Assembly (NCBI GenBank): GCA_029582265.1 | Contig: CM055816.1 | Span: 32,020,052 to 32,084,051 of the forward strand | Length of the DNA stretch: 64,000 nucleotides | Direction of reading: 5' to 3' | DNA from: Zoroaster sp. YZ-2022 | Lineage: Eukaryota > Echinodermata > Asteroidea > Forcipulatida > Zoroasteridae | Shown here: piece by piece, positions 22,025-32,045 of the stretch | Layout of the letters: every line of letters starts with the position of its first letter | Numbering within the stretch: the first letter of the stretch is position 1 | Program-made: the position numbers and the translations under genes | The notes under the pieces: model-generated | The model's database searches: none | What the model was told of the DNA's origin: nothing | The model's input: the letters and a program-made list of their open reading frames with translations, nothing else

Positions 22025-25000
22025 TTGTACAGATCGTTAATTGTCAAAATATATTTACAAAAAGGTGACCCCAATTTGACATTACTTCCTGTCCAAACCG
22101 GAAGTGAAAGTTTAATATTAAAAACAATCATATCTCAACAACCACAAAGAGGGAAATTAACAATTTTTGCACCATTGTACAGATCGTTAATTGTCAAAAA
22201 ATATTTACAAAAAGGTGACCCCAATTTGACCTTACTTCCTGTCCAAACCTGAAGTCAAAGTTTAATATTTAAAAAAAAAATCTCAACAACCACAAGAGGT
22301 AAATTAACAATATTTTTACCATTGTACAGATCGTTAATTGTCAAAAAATATTTACAAAAAGATGACCCCAATTTGACCTTACTTCCTGTCCAAACCGGAA
22401 GTCAAAGTTTAATATTTAAAAAAATCTTATCTCAACAACCACAAGAGGTAAATTGACATTTATTGTACCATTGTATAGATTGTTAATTGTCGAAAAATAT
22501 TTACACAAAGGTGACCCCAATTTGACCTTACTTCCTGTCCAAACCGGAAGTCAAAGTTTAATATTTAAACAAATCATATCTCAACAACCACAACAGGTAA
22601 ATTCACAATGTTTGTACCATTGTACTGATCGTTAATTGTCAAAAAATATTTACAAAAAGGTGACCCCAATTTGACCTTACTTCCTGTCCAAACCGGAAGT
22701 CAAAGTTTAATATTTAAAAAAAATCATATCTCAACAACCACAAGAGGTAAATTCACAATTTATGTACCATTGTACAGACTGTTAATTGTCAAAAAATATT
22801 TACAAAAAGATGACCCCAATTTGACCTTACTTCCTGTCCAAACCGGAAGTCAAATTTTAATATTTAAAAAAAATCATATGTCAACAACCACAAGAGGTAA
22901 ATTGAAATTTTTTGCACCATTATATAGATTGTTAATTGTCGAAAAATATTTACACAAAGGTGACCCCAATTTGACCTTACTTCCTGTCGAAACCGGAAGT
23001 CAAAGTTTAATATTTAAAAAAATCATATCTCAACAACCACAAGAGGTAAATTGACATTTTTTGCACCATTGTACAGATCGTTAATTGTTGAAAAATATTT
23101 ACACAAAGGTGACCCTAATTTGACCTTACTTCCTGTCCAAACCGGAAGTCAAAATTTAATATTTAAAAAAATCATATCTCAACAACCACAAGAGGTAAAT
23201 TAACAATTTTCATACCATTGTACAGACCGTTAATTGTCAAAAAATATTTACAAAAAGATGACCCCAATTTGGCCTTACTTCCTGTCCAAACTGGAAGTCA
23301 AAGTTTAATATTTAAACAAATCCTATCTCAACAACCACAATTAAGAGGTAAATTGACATTTTTTGCACCATTGTATAGATTGTTAATTGTCGAAACATAT
23401 TTACACAAAGGTGACCCCAATTTGACCTTACTTCCTGTCCAAACCGGAAGTCAAATTTTAATAATTAAAAAAATCATATCTGAACAACCACAAGAGGTAA
23501 ATTGACATTTTTTGCAGCATTGTACAGATTGTTAATTGTCAAAAGTATTTACAAAAACATGACCCCAATTTGACCTTTACTTCCTGTCCAAACCGGAAGT
23601 CAAAGTTTAATATTAAAATAATTTCTAAATTCAGTATTGTATTGTATTCAAATAAACTTCTTGCGAGAACTTCAACAGACGTTAACATTTGACGTTCTAC
23701 AACACTTCAAATTGATGACGTCATCATTTTAACTTCAACCGAACACCTAGTTTTTGTTGTGACAAAAACTTGTATCTAGTTTTTCTTTTTTTTTCTTCTT
23801 CTTTTCCGGATAGACTGTCTACAAAAAATACATACTTGCAAACTTCACATGAACTTCAAACTTGGCATATACATGTACTTAGAACTTAACACATTAGATG
23901 AAACACAATTTGTGACGTCATGATTAGGTCATCAGATATCGAATTACGATAAATCAAAGTTTAATATTAAAAAAAATCATATCTCAACAACCGCAAGAGG
24001 TAAATTCAAAATTGTTGTACCATTGTACAGATCGTTAATTGTCAAAAAATATTTACAAAAAGGTGACCCCAATTTGACCTTACTTCCTGTCCAAACCGGA
24101 AGTCAAACTTTAATATTTAAAAAAATCATATCTCAACAACCAGAAGAGGTAAATTCAAAATGTTTGTACCATTGTACAGATCGTTAATTGCCCAAAAATA
24201 TTTACAAAAAGGTGACCCCAATTTGACCTTAGTTCCTGTCCAAACCGGAAGTGAAAGTTTAATATTTAAAAAAAATAATATCTCAACAACCACAAGAGGT
24301 AAATTCACAATTTTTGCACCATTGTGCAGATTATTAATTGTCGAAAAATATTTACACAAAGGTGACCCCAATTTGACCTTACTTCCTGTCGAAACCGGAA
24401 GTCAAAGTTTAATATTTAAAAAAATCATATCTCAACAACCACAAGAGGTAAATTGACATTTTTTGCACCATTGTACAGATCGTTAATTGTTGAAAAATAT
24501 TTACACAAAGGTGACCCTAATTTGACCTTACTTCCTGTCCAAACCGGAAGTCAAAATTTAATATTTAAAAAAATCATATCTCAACAACCACAAGAGGTAA
24601 ATTCACAATTTTCATACCATTGTACAGACCGTTAATTGTCAAAAAATATTTACAAAAAGATGACCCCAATTTGGCCTTACTTCCTGTCCAAACTGGAAGT
24701 CAAAGTTTAATATTTAAACAAATCCTATCTCAACAACCACAAGAGGTAAATTGACATTTTTTGCACCATTGTATAGATTGTTAATTGTCGAAACATATTT
24801 ACACAAAGGTGACCCCAATTTGACCTTACTTCCTGTCCAAACCGGAAGTCAAATTTTAATAATTAAAAAAATCATATCTGAACAACCACAAGAGGTAAAT
24901 TGACATTTTTTGCAGCATTGTACAGATTGTTAATTGTCAAAAGTATTTACAAAAACATGACCCCAATTTGACCTTTACTTCCTGTCCAAACCGGAAGTCA

Positions 25001-26360
25001 AAGTTTAATATTAAAATAATTTCTAAATTCAGTATTGTATTGTATTCAAATAAACTTCTTGCGAGAACTTCAACAGACGTTAACATTTGACGTTCTACAA
25101 CACTTCAAATTGATGACGTCATCATTTTAACTTCAACCGAACACCTAGTTTTTGTTGTGACAAAAACTTGTATCTAGTTTTTCTTTTTTTTTCTTCTTCT
25201 TTTCCGGATAGACTTTCTACAAAAAAATACATACTTGCAAACTTCACATGAACTTCAAACTTGGCATATACATGTACTTAGAACTTAACACATTAGATGA
25301 AACACAATTTGTGACGTCATGATTAGGTCATCAGATATCGAATTACGATAAATCAAAGTTTAATATTTAAAAAAATCATATCTCAACAACCGCAAGAGGT
25401 AAATTCAAAATTGTTGTACCATTGTACAGATCGTTAATTGTCAAAAAATATTTACAAAAAGGTGACCCCAATTTGACCTTACTTCCTGTCCAAACCGGAA
25501 GTCAAACTTTAATATTTAAAAAAATCATATCTCAACAACCAGAAGAGGTAAATTCAAAATGTTTGTACCATTGTACAGATCGTTAATTGCCCAAAAATAT
25601 TTACAAAAAGGTGACCCCAATTTGACCTTAGTTCCTGTCCAAACCGGAAGTGAAAGTTTAATATTTAAAAAAAATAATATCTCAACAACCACAAGAGGTA
25701 AATTCACAATTTTTGCACCATTGTGCAGATTATTAATTGTCGAAAAATATTTACACAAAGGTGACCCTAATTTGACTTTACTTCCTGTTCAAACCGGAAG
25801 TCAAAATTTAATATTTAAAAAAATCATATCTCAACAACCACAAGAGGTAAATTCACAATTTGTGTACCATTGTACAGATCGTTAATTGTCAAAAAATATT
25901 TACAGAAAGATGACCCCAATTTGACCTTACTTCCTGTCCAAACCGGAAGTCAAAGTTTAATATTTAAAAAATTCATATCTCAACAACCACAAGAGGTAAA
26001 TTCAAAATGTTTGTACCATTGTACAGATCGTTAATTGTCAAAAAATATTTACAAAAGGATGACCCCAATTTGACCTTACTTCCTGTCCAAACCGGAAGTC
26101 AAAGTTTAATATTTAAAAAAATCCTTTCTCAACAACCACAAGAGGTAAATTGACATTTTTTGCGCCATTGTATAGATTGTTAATTATCGAAACATGTTTA
26201 CACAAAGATGACCCCAATTTGACCTTACTTCCTGTCCAAACCGGAAGTCAAATTTTAATATTTAAAAAAATCATATCTCAACAACCACAACAGGTAAATT
26301 CACAGTTTTTGCACCATTGTACAGATTGTTAATTGTCAAAAATATTTACAAAAACATTCT
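22025..26360 (+). repeat. satellite array, unit about 148 bp
   Basis: Each unit contains ATCATATCTCAACAACCACA, AGAGGTAAATT, CATTGTACAGATCGTTAATT, GTGACCCCAATTTGACC and ACTTCCTGTCC-AAACCGGAAGT. Measured steps at the GTGACCCC site are 150 and 147. Arrays lie at 22025-23620, 23950-25010 and 25345-26360, separated by Helentron-like ends. Open frames of 60-127 codons in both strands are repeat artefacts. Confidence 0.9.
23751..23779 (+). other. Helentron-like 3' terminus, subtype A
   Basis: TTTTTGT-TGTG-ACAAAAA stem-loop, then CTTGTAT and CTAG. The same terminus recurs at 25149-25177. Confidence 0.7.
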
Positions 26361-26400
26361 GACGTCATCATCACTACCCTGACAAAATCCGAACACCTAT

Positions 26401-26432
26401 GTGTTTGTCATATGACAAACACTTAAGTCTAG
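26401..26432 (+). other. Helentron-like 3' terminus, subtype B
   Basis: A perfect 22-bp palindrome starting GTGTTTGTCAT is followed by TTAAGT and CTAG. The same terminus appears on the minus strand at 38422-38453. Confidence 0.75.
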
Positions 26433-27013
26433 TTTTGTATTGTATTTGTTTGCCTGTGTGTTTTTAAGGACCTCGATGGAAATAAGCCGTGTTATACAGC
26501 TTTTTGGGCTATCCTTGGCTTTGTAATCAGTTTATTTTTATGTGTCTCTTTGTATTTTTGTTTATAAATATTGCCAACATAGAAGAAGAAGGTTCTTTGA
26601 ACTCCGCAACTATGTTTTGACTGTACAAATACATTTACAGATTATTATACAGTCCATTTTCGTACTTTATAGAGCGCGTACATTCGTACAGACAAGGTAT
26701 AACAATGAAATGTAACATGGTGAACATATTCATGAGCAATTGAATAGCCAATATGAACAGTATAAATTTGTTATGATGGAAATTTATCCAATCACATTGC
26801 CCACACAGCCATCATCAGCACCACTCGGTCTCACAGCTGTGAAAAGAAAGTCTAAAAGTATAACAATAATAAACTTTGACTGGTGTAAAAATAGGTCAAG
26901 AAGGATTGTACACTATGAGCTAGCATTAATTATCTAGAAACATCAACACTAAACTATCGATAACTGTCCATAATGACACAATTATTCTTCTTCATGATCA
27001 TGACAAAATAACA
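26433..27013. other. intron sequence, nothing recognised
   Basis: AT-rich single-copy-looking sequence without splice-supported open frames. Confidence 0.4.
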
Positions 27014-27017
27014 TTAA

Positions 27018-27379
27018 CCCTCCTACTGTTTGACCATTTGAAACCATTCAAAATTTTCACTTACCAAAATGCCCATTGGTTTTGTACACACATGGTGATA
27101 CCATTTGAACAGTGTTGGTAGCAAGCTTTACTACCATTCAAATCCATTCAAATGCATAGAGGGTCCATTGATTCACCACTTAGAAGTATCCAAATAAGGT
27201 TTTGTATTAGCTGTACTACAATTTGGAAAGATCCAAACAAGGTTTTGTATTAGCTGACCCACCATTCAAAACCATTTGGGGAAATCAATACAGTACAGTT
27301 ATTTCACCATTCAAAACCACAAAAGCGAATGGTTTCAAATGGTGGATCAACTTGTCTGAAAAAGGTACCAGAAGGAGGG
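27018..27379. mobile_element. TTAA-flanked MITE, CCCTCCT family (362 bp)
   Basis: TTAA at 27014-27017 and 27380-27383; ends CCCTCCTACTG and CCAGAAGGAGGG. The interior alternates CCATTTGAA/CATTCAAA-type motifs and a repeated AAGGTTTTGTATTAGCTG (two copies). An 83-codon frame across it is not a gene. Confidence 0.8.
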
Positions 27380-27383
27380 TTAA

Positions 27384-28092
27384 TAGTTTGGTTCAATTTC
27401 TGAGATGGGGGCATTGTGATCAGTTTTTAAAGACTAAAAATATAATGAAACACATCATTTGGTTATTGCATTAATTAAAATGAAAAAAAAAACATGCACT
27501 AACCATTTAGAAATTTTCTAATCGGCTAACCAAAACCAATATATAAAAATAAACACCCAACAATTTTGGAAAAAGTTACTAACCAATTTTTGTTCAAGAC
27601 ACTTTTTCTGCCACATTGGTTATTAAACAATCATTGCTGGAAGTTGCTGATGTTTTTTGTTTAAAAACTATACACATTATTCCATTTGCAAAATTAAATG
27701 TAATTATGCTGATAAAATAATAAAAAGAAAAGAAATAAAGTACGTAAGTTAAAAGAAGATCTGGGTTTCTTGTCTCAAAATCAAAATTAGGCCAAGTTGA
27801 TTTTGTATTTAAATTAACTCAAGTGCCTGAAAACCTTTTGTCAAGGGCGCATTGGAAAACTCTTACCATGAAATTGATTGCCTATAAACGAAAGCAAAAA
27901 TAACAAATAAATTCCTTAAAAAATCCTCTGCACATCGATGACTGTTAATTTGACTGCATCAATCGCAAAAAGATGCGAAACTTCTTTAAGGTTCTGTGAA
28001 CTTTGCAACTATTTTTCTAAATATGCATGTACCTCCCTACAAGTGTTATAAAAAAATTCACTTTCGGATATTTGCTTAGTTCTTTAGTATAC
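27384..28092. other. intron sequence, nothing recognised
   Basis: AT-rich, no coding or repeat structure that I can support. Confidence 0.35.
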
Positions 28093-29538
28093 TGTAACGG
28101 AATTACAGTAACCATGGTTACAGATTTGCATTGCACTTATCCTTAAGTTTATTACAGTTGCAATGACTTTTACTGTCACTTTTGACATCTTTTGTGACAA
28201 ACTTTTATTTAATGTTAATTAACACCCACAGACAGTCACTTGAGTATTTTTGGTTGCATTGTCAATTGTTCACACATGTGTATAAGAGTGCTGGAGATAG
28301 TGGCAAAGTCAAATACACTTGTGTATATCTTACAAGTTATATGCAGAGTCACACAGAGCTGTGTATATACATGTACTGCATAAGTTACAGTCGAGTGGTT
28401 TTGGTTTGACCTCCTACTAAAGCCATTTATCCTTGCATGTATTTGAGTGCACTGCACAAAGTCAATGGGTTAAGAGAGACATACACATTTTGAGTGTCTT
28501 TTCAATAAAAAAAACACACTGTTTCCTAAAAAATATGACACAATGTTTAGTTTGAATGCAAAAGTATGCTATTGTACATGTATTTGTACAGTGTTTATGG
28601 GCAGTACTTGTAGTAAACACTGATTAATTTGGTTGGAAACTGTTAAGTTGGCATTATTTATGTGGATTACGTATGTGGAGTGTATGTATGTATGTATGTG
28701 GAGTGTCGTGGCCGAGCGGTCTAGCGCACCGAACTCAAGTTCTGGTGTTGCCAGCAGCAGGGTGTGAGTTCGATACCCTGTCGTGACACTTGTCCTTGAG
28801 CAAGGTACTTAACCATAATTGCTTCGTCCTTCGGATGGGACGTAAAGCCGTAGGTCCCGTGTGTTGTGTAATGCACGTAAAAAAAAAAAGCGCCTTGAGC
28901 ACCACTTAGTTGGTGGATACGTGCGCTATATAAGTCCACTTATTATTATTATTATTATTATAATAATAATAATTATTATTATTATTATTATTATTATTAT
29001 GTTCAGGATATGTACTTGTGAGAACATTATCGCATATCATACAAAAACACAAAATGGATAATGCCAAAATGTAGAAATTCACAGGTCTACCTTGTAAAAT
29101 ACTGTTTTTTATTACTGTTTTTGCCTTGCATATTAGTGCTATTTTTTAGACCTGTACAAATACAATACGTAATTCCATTACCATGACTGAAGGTAATTAA
29201 TATTTCAAAGTTTATTTTGCATTGTAGTTATTAACCCTACTAAAGTCTATACTACAATACTACAAATAACACCCCTTTTGGAAATTACTAAACTTCACAG
29301 AGATTTATTAATTTATGCAAGACCTGTAAACTGCTTGTCCTTCGCCGTAATTCCGTTACCGAAATTTTGACCTCCCTTAAAGTGACCCAGCAGGTGAATT
29401 TTTTTGTTCATTTGTATCCAATGAATCTGTTGGATCTTGGCTTCCATTTCATACACAGATTAGTTGTCTAGTATAAAACATATTTTCAAGGTGATGGGCA
29501 AATGTTGGCTGTGTCATGAATGGACGTAATTCCGTTTC
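28093..29538. repeat. repeat region with a conserved GTAATTCCGTTAC core
   Basis: Core copies at 28093-28105 (reverse), 29169, 29347 and 29526. The last steps are 178 and 179 bp. Between the first and second, 1076 bp minus the roughly 300-bp SINE at 28701-29000 leaves about 776 bp, near four steps of 194. Confidence 0.5.
28701..29000 (+). mobile_element. tRNA-Leu-derived SINE with TTA-rich tail
   Basis: The head GTCGTGGCCGAGCGGTCTAG is a class II tRNA 5' half with A box; the anticodon-like CAA sits in ACTCAAGTTC, and AGTTCGATACC is the B box. This is followed by CTTGAGCAAGGTACTTAACC, then GCGCCTTGAGCACCACTTAG and GTGCGCTATATAAGTCCA, then (TTA)n with an inversion of the microsatellite (TAATAA/TTATTA). 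Same family as 59176-59539, with a different middle part. Confidence 0.85.
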
Positions 29539-30408
29539 CGGAGAATTGCCCTTTATTAGGCTCTGACATGTGAGTGGATCATGCCTCCCCCTAGAAAAAG
29601 TAGTGCACCCCCAGTGGCCCCCCCCCCCCCCCCTGAAAATTGGACCCTAGTTAAACCACTGAACATGTGTTTATCTCGCCTGTCACTACATGTAAGTGAG
29701 ATTGAGATCGGGTAACTCATTTCTCAACTATCGCTAAGGGACCATCGATAAACTATGTCACGGGCACGTCCGCGTGCGAATGCGTTCTTTTGCGTGCCAG
29801 CTCAAACAAAAGAAATCAGCCAGAAGTGTCACGCAGTGGCACGCGTGTCATGGGACGGACCCGTTCTGGCAGAGAAATCACTGCATTTTTAACAAAAGAA
29901 CAATGAGACCGTCCGGCACCCAGTGCACTGCTATTGTGGTGTTTTAATCCGCTTACAACTGGTAAGAGACCTGTAAATGCTTGGACGTGTTTAGATGATA
30001 CAACAGTAGCATTTCCCCCTGCCCATTACAAATGTATGTGAGTCGGCCCACATCGCCATTAAAATTAACGTTGGCTCTTTCCCGGCAGCAATCATTGTTG
30101 CCAAGTTGTCTGATAAAATACGACAAAAAAATTATTTTTAAAAATGTGCCTTTTTGCCTTGTTTCATTCTCAATATTTAACTGCAGTACTTACATTTTCA
30201 AAATAGTAATTGTAAAAAAAATAATAATAATCACAAACAAAATCCCTTTTATACAATGTCTTAATACACGATTTTAACTGCCATGCGAAAGGCCACGCCA
30301 TTCTTTAGCTTATCCTCATCGATCCCCTATAGATACAGATTGCGTATCCAGTGTGCATGATAGGTTGGTGAAATTCTTGCGTCGGGAGATAAACAATTGA
30401 TTTATTTT
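29539..30408. other. intron sequence with poly-C and a diverged inverted-repeat partner
   Basis: A C run of about 16 at 29619. The segment 29700-29880 (CTAAGGGACCAT, GATAAACTATG, CCGTTCTGG) is similar in inverse orientation to about 40470-40570. Otherwise unremarkable. Confidence 0.45.
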
Positions 30409-30562
30409 TGCCCTACACCGACGTGTGTATAGCACTGTATACTCGGTGCTTTCCGAGTGTCTGTGAAAAAACTACACAGGCGACTCGGGCGGGATTCGAA
30501 CCCACGACCTCCTGCTTACGAGTGCAGACATCTTAACCTCTCGACCACCAAGCTTGCCCGAT
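30409..30562 (-). mobile_element. short tRNA-derived SINE
   Basis: On the minus strand: TGGTCGAGAGGTTAAG (A box region), an anticodon-arm-like CTGCACTCGTAAGCAG, and GGGTTCGAATCCC (B box), then CACTCGGAAAGCACCGAGT and ACACACGTCGGTGTAGGGCA. A related 3' part lies at 50347-50442. This is a tRNA-like head in a repeat, not a functional tRNA gene: the acceptor stem does not close. Confidence 0.75.
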
Positions 30563-30770
30563 GACAATTGGCCGGCTAGAATCCTATATAGCATATAGCA
30601 TACATACAGTACATGTAATGTAGTAGTTTTGGGAGCAAGTCTGACACAGCGCGGCGTGGCAATGGCATAGACTGGTCCCCTTGTCTATATCGTATCAAGG
30701 ATATACAATGTAGACAGGCTCTAGGAATACCACTCAAATGATTTCATTGGATATGTTAACGCATGTGCTA

Positions 30771-30908
30771 CTGAAGATCTGACGTCACACTTTGAGCTAG
30801 CTACCAACCAAGGTCAAAGTTCAGCATCGGGAAAATATGGCGGCTGCACGGCAAGTATCTGGCGTAATTCAAGCGCCTCTAGCTCAAAGCGTGACGTCGG
30901 ATCTTCAG
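30771..30908. mobile_element. short MITE, CTGAAGATCTGACGTCA ends (138 bp)
   Basis: The ends (CTGAAGATCTGACGTCACAC and its inverse at 30880-30908, about 28 bp with two mismatches) are flanked by GCTA at 30767-30770 and 30909-30912. No coding. Confidence 0.7.
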
Positions 30909-30912
30909 GCTA

Positions 30913-31072
30913 ACAATTTTACTGCATAAAAATCTTTCCCGCCCACAGTCCTAGCAAAAATGGGTTCGATCGAGTTGTCATCACGATTGTTGAGTTGTCT
31001 CGTGGGTCACGTCGAGAGATAGAAGTGCCAGCATAGAAGCATGAGCCATGACATACATACTTTGAATGCTGA
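30913..31072. other. intron sequence, nothing recognised
   Basis: Short unassigned interval between the CTGAAGATC MITE and the composite element starting near 31081. Confidence 0.3.
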
Positions 31073-31581
31073 TACGGCCTTAATTAGCCCTGTTGTTGTT
31101 GTTGTTGTTAATGGCACTTCTGGCAATCTATGTGCCCTTTGTTCCAGTTGCTGTACGGATTGAACAGCGCATGCGCGCAGAGATGCGAATGATATGAGAC
31201 TGCTTAAAATTTTCCTTCTATATTTTATTGTGAGCTAAACTAGAAGTAATCTTGATGGACCGGTACAAAGCTAAAAGAGAATAAAGAATTAAAAAGAAAA
31301 GAGATAAACCCAAACCCAAAAGTCAAACCCAGGTTACTATAGCATGGTCTAGAAAAAAAGAGGGGCTGGGTGCCGGTGATCCTCCAGACATAGAGCGCCG
31401 CGTGTGTTTCTGCAAGCCGGTCCGTTTCCCTTGCAATTTAAGAGCCCGTGCTCCGCTAGGTAAAATTTGCAGGGCCGCAACACTTCAGATGATGATAAGG
31501 CGGCATCCTGTCCAGCCAATCACCAAGACACCCAGTCCTCTGAAAAAAAATAGCTTGTGTATAGAAGAACTATGTAATATT

Positions 31582-31926
31582 TTAATATTTTCCTAAACTC
31601 TCTTTAATAAATTGCAGTATATAGGTTATGTTATTTTTGGATCCAAATATGTCATGTATTGTCATTTGATTATTAGTATATTTTAGAGCCCTTTGTAATT
31701 TATGTCTATTATTGGTATATTTTATACATGAAGTAAACAGGTGATTAACATTATCATAAACATTACACGTATCACACATTCCGTTAGGATGGTGTCCTAT
31801 TTTATGTTTAAAGTTGTTAAGTTTATTGTACATGTCTACAATAAACTTAACAACTTTAAACATAAAATAGGACACCATCCTAACGGAATGTGTGATACGT
31901 GTAATGTTTATGATAATGTTAATCAC
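31582..31926 (-). pseudogene. C-terminal fragment of a LINE reverse transcriptase
   Basis: A minus-strand frame encodes HHPNGMCDTCNVYDNVNHLF-TSC, the Cys-Cys-His-Cys knuckle found at the C-terminus of many non-LTR retrotransposon ORF2 proteins, followed by about 40 residues to the stop. The first half of the frame is the mirror image of the palindrome and is not original coding. It differs from the C-terminus of the LINE at 32.1 kb, so it comes from another family. Confidence 0.6.
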
Positions 31927-31959
31927 CTGTTTACTTCATGTATAAAATATACCAATAAT
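31708..31959. repeat. perfect inverted repeat, 123-bp arms, 6-nt spacer
   Basis: Arms 31708-31830 and 31837-31959 are identical in inverse orientation by direct comparison; the spacer is CATGTC. The arm encodes the LINE Cys-His knuckle, so the same peptide can be read from both strands. Confidence 0.95.
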
Positions 31960-32045
31960 TAGCCCTGTGATAGGACCCTATCTACTAGTACTCTGTCGGT
32001 CGGTGCACGTCACTTCCGGCCAAGTTCAGATGACGTCATGCTGCT

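Larger units (their letters stand above)
21660..26432 (+). mobile_element. composite of non-autonomous Helentron-like elements with internal 148-bp satellite
   Basis: Left ends are two copies of an imperfect palindrome, AGGTGTTCGGG...CCCGAAACACCT (21660-21688 and 21724-21752). Right ends read CCGAACACCTA, a hairpin, then CTAG: at 23779, 25177 and 26432. The AGGTGTTCGG/CCGAACACCT pair forms subterminal inverted repeats. A hairpin just upstream of CTAG and internal tandem repeats are the known design of Helentron-associated elements (DINE/pearl types). The interior is about 24 satellite units. A segment of about 1.4 kb is tandemly duplicated with near identity (for example 24160 matches 25559). 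No Rep/helicase is encoded. Confidence 0.75.

Noticed and set aside
22025..26332. Repeated peptides such as PLYRSLIVKKYLQKGDPNLTLLPVQTGS
   Set aside because: They follow the 148-bp satellite unit, not a protein family; frames break whenever a unit gains or loses a base.
26740..27474. Two short frames (65 and 83 codons) as candidate exons
   Set aside because: No domain, and the second lies in a TTAA MITE; no matching phase-1 splice sites flanking an Ig-like core.
28701..28790. A tRNA-Leu gene
   Set aside because: The tRNA-like head is followed by a SINE body and TTA tail, repeats at 59176, and is not closed by an acceptor stem of its own.
30480..30562. A tRNA gene on the minus strand
   Set aside because: Boxes A and B are good, but it is the head of a repeat also present in part at 50347-50442, and the ends do not pair.
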